A DNA stretch of 7,602 bases from NCBI GenBank assembly GCA_021803845.1, contig JAJZLA010000066.1, positions 1-7,602 on the forward strand. Reading direction: 5' to 3'. This DNA is from a bacterium. Its GTDB lineage: Bacteria; SZUA-79; Acidulodesulfobacterales; Acidulodesulfobacteraceae. The translations under genes were made by a program, and so were the position numbers. A model generated the notes under the pieces. The model saw only the letters and a list, made by a program, of their open reading frames with translations. It ran no database searches and was not told the origin of the DNA. Positions 6,890 to 7,602 of the stretch are shown here, piece after piece; the stretch's first letter is position 1, and the number at the start of each line of letters is the position of its first letter.

Positions 6890-7602
6890 TTTCATTTGTT
6901 CATAACGGCAGACAGATAAGATTAGACCTTTTTTTGACTATGAAATTTCCCGGCAAAACAAGGTCGTTTATTAAAAAGCAGATATTAAGCGGCGCAGTTG
7001 AAATTAACGGTTCTGTCGTAAAAAAATCCGCTTACCCGATAAAAGAAGGCAGTATAATAACCTTTAAAGAGCCGGAGATAATAAAATCGGGCATAGAGGT
7101 CTTCGATTACGCCCTCGAAATAATTTACGAAGACGATTATTTTGCGGCTGTGAACAAACCGGCAGGGATTCCGGCGCATCCCGGAAAAGGAAATTACGAT
7201 AATACGCTGGTAAATATTTTAATAGGAAAGATATCCGATTTATCCGGCATAGGCGGCGTTGAAAGACCCGGAATAGTTCACAGGTTGGACAAAGATACGT
7301 CCGGCATAATGTTAATAGCAAAGAACGATTTTTCGCACAATGCTCTTGCATCGAGTTTTAAAAACCGCGAAATTAAAAAGACTTATTTTGCCGTGACTTA
7401 CGGCATTATTCCGCAAAAAAGCGGATGCATCGAGGGTTTTATAAAGAGGGACTCTAAAAGCAGGGTTAAAATGGAAATGGCACAAAAAGAAGGCGGGAAA
7501 CATTGCGTTACCCGTTTTGAAAACGTAAAATCTATAAGAGGCGCAGCTACCCTTCTTAAAGTAATGCCTGAAACGGGGAGAACGCACCAAATCAGAGTTT
7601 CT
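6880..7602 (+). CDS. rluD: RluA/RluD-family 23S rRNA pseudouridine synthase, 3' end outside window
   Basis: This enzyme family isomerises specific uridines to pseudouridine; RluD itself modifies helix 69 of 23S rRNA. The visible 241 residues contain an N-terminal S4 RNA-binding domain (about 12-65, with 'RLDLFLTMKF' and 'AVEINGSVVKKS') and most of the catalytic domain. Family motifs are 'LEIIYEDDYFAAVNKPAGI' (79-97), 'AHPG' (99-102), and 'GIVHRLDKDTSG' (131-142) with the presumed catalytic aspartate D137. The 'TGRTHQIRVS' motif closes the window at 232-241. The S4 domain plus these motifs favour RluD over RluA, which lacks S4; RluC-type specificity cannot be excluded. The start is ATG 6880, giving a 10-base overlap with gpmI. 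An AAGGAG inside gpmI (6857-6862) is 17 bases away, rather far to serve as its binding site. Overlap implies coupled translation with gpmI. Confidence 0.93.
   Translation, partial: MGVVSFVHNGRQIRLDLFLTMKFPGKTRSFIKKQILSGAVEINGSVVKKSAYPIKEGSIITFKEPEIIKSGIEVFDYALEIIYEDDYFAAVNKPAGIPAHPGKGNYDNTLVNILIGKISDLSGIGGVERPGIVHRLDKDTSGIMLIAKNDFSHNALASSFKNREIKKTYFAVTYGIIPQKSGCIEGFIKRDSKSRVKMEMAQKEGGKHCVTRFENVKSIRGAATLLKVMPETGRTHQIRVS

Noticed and set aside
7064..7590. Long open frames on the minus strand opposite the pseudouridine synthase, and similar ones opposite proA and gpmI.
   Set aside because: The + strand encodes clear conserved proteins throughout; the reverse translations resemble no family and have no start signals.
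1..7602. Search for CRISPR repeats, tRNAs, insertion sequences, phage or toxin-antitoxin genes.
   Set aside because: None seen on either strand; all sequence is accounted for by housekeeping genes with short spacers.

Overview
The window looks like ordinary chromosomal housekeeping DNA from an AT-rich Gram-negative bacterium. Every gene lies on the + strand, packed with gaps of 54 bases or less. The order is obg (3' end) - proB - proA - nadD - rsfS - lapA/lapB-like fusion - gpmI - rluD-type pseudouridine synthase (5' part). An obg-proBA-nadD-rsfS run followed closely by gpmI resembles the arrangement in delta-proteobacterial (Desulfobacterota-type) genomes. The LapB-like protein implies a lipopolysaccharide outer membrane. 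The lineage is an inference from gene order, low GC and heavy use of AUA isoleucine codons; I cannot place it more precisely.

Layout. Bases 1-345 encode the C-terminal part of the ribosome-assembly GTPase Obg. After a 54-base AT-rich spacer come proB and proA (400-2866), the first two steps of proline synthesis from glutamate. nadD (2884-3531) follows, for the NAD adenylylation step. Next is rsfS (about 3545-3940), the ribosomal silencing factor. Then comes a 457-residue membrane-anchored TPR and zinc-ribbon protein (3964-5337), which reads as LapA fused to LapB, and gpmI (5345-6889), the cofactor-independent phosphoglycerate mutase. A large-subunit rRNA pseudouridine synthase starts at 6880 and runs off the right edge. 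No rRNA, tRNA, CRISPR array, mobile element or convincing terminator is visible, and no gene-free stretch exceeds 60 bases. The genes are probably one transcription unit or two tightly coupled ones.

How they fit together. Three genes act on the large ribosomal subunit: Obg (assembly), RsfS (silencing through uL14) and RluD (23S rRNA modification). The others cover proline, NAD and glycolysis, with one gene for envelope control. This is a growth-linked operon, not a pathway cluster.

What deserves a second look. First, rsfS is intact but its frame has no ATG, GTG or TTG before the conserved domain. An ATC at 3545, placed well behind a TAAGGA Shine-Dalgarno, is the best start. A GTG in another frame leading into a T-TTA-AAA slippery heptamer is a less likely alternative. 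Second, the TPR gene appears to merge LapA and LapB, normally two adjacent proteins, into one chain. Third, recognisable Shine-Dalgarno sequences occur only before proA and rsfS. I found no sign of a new defence, mobile or biosynthetic system.
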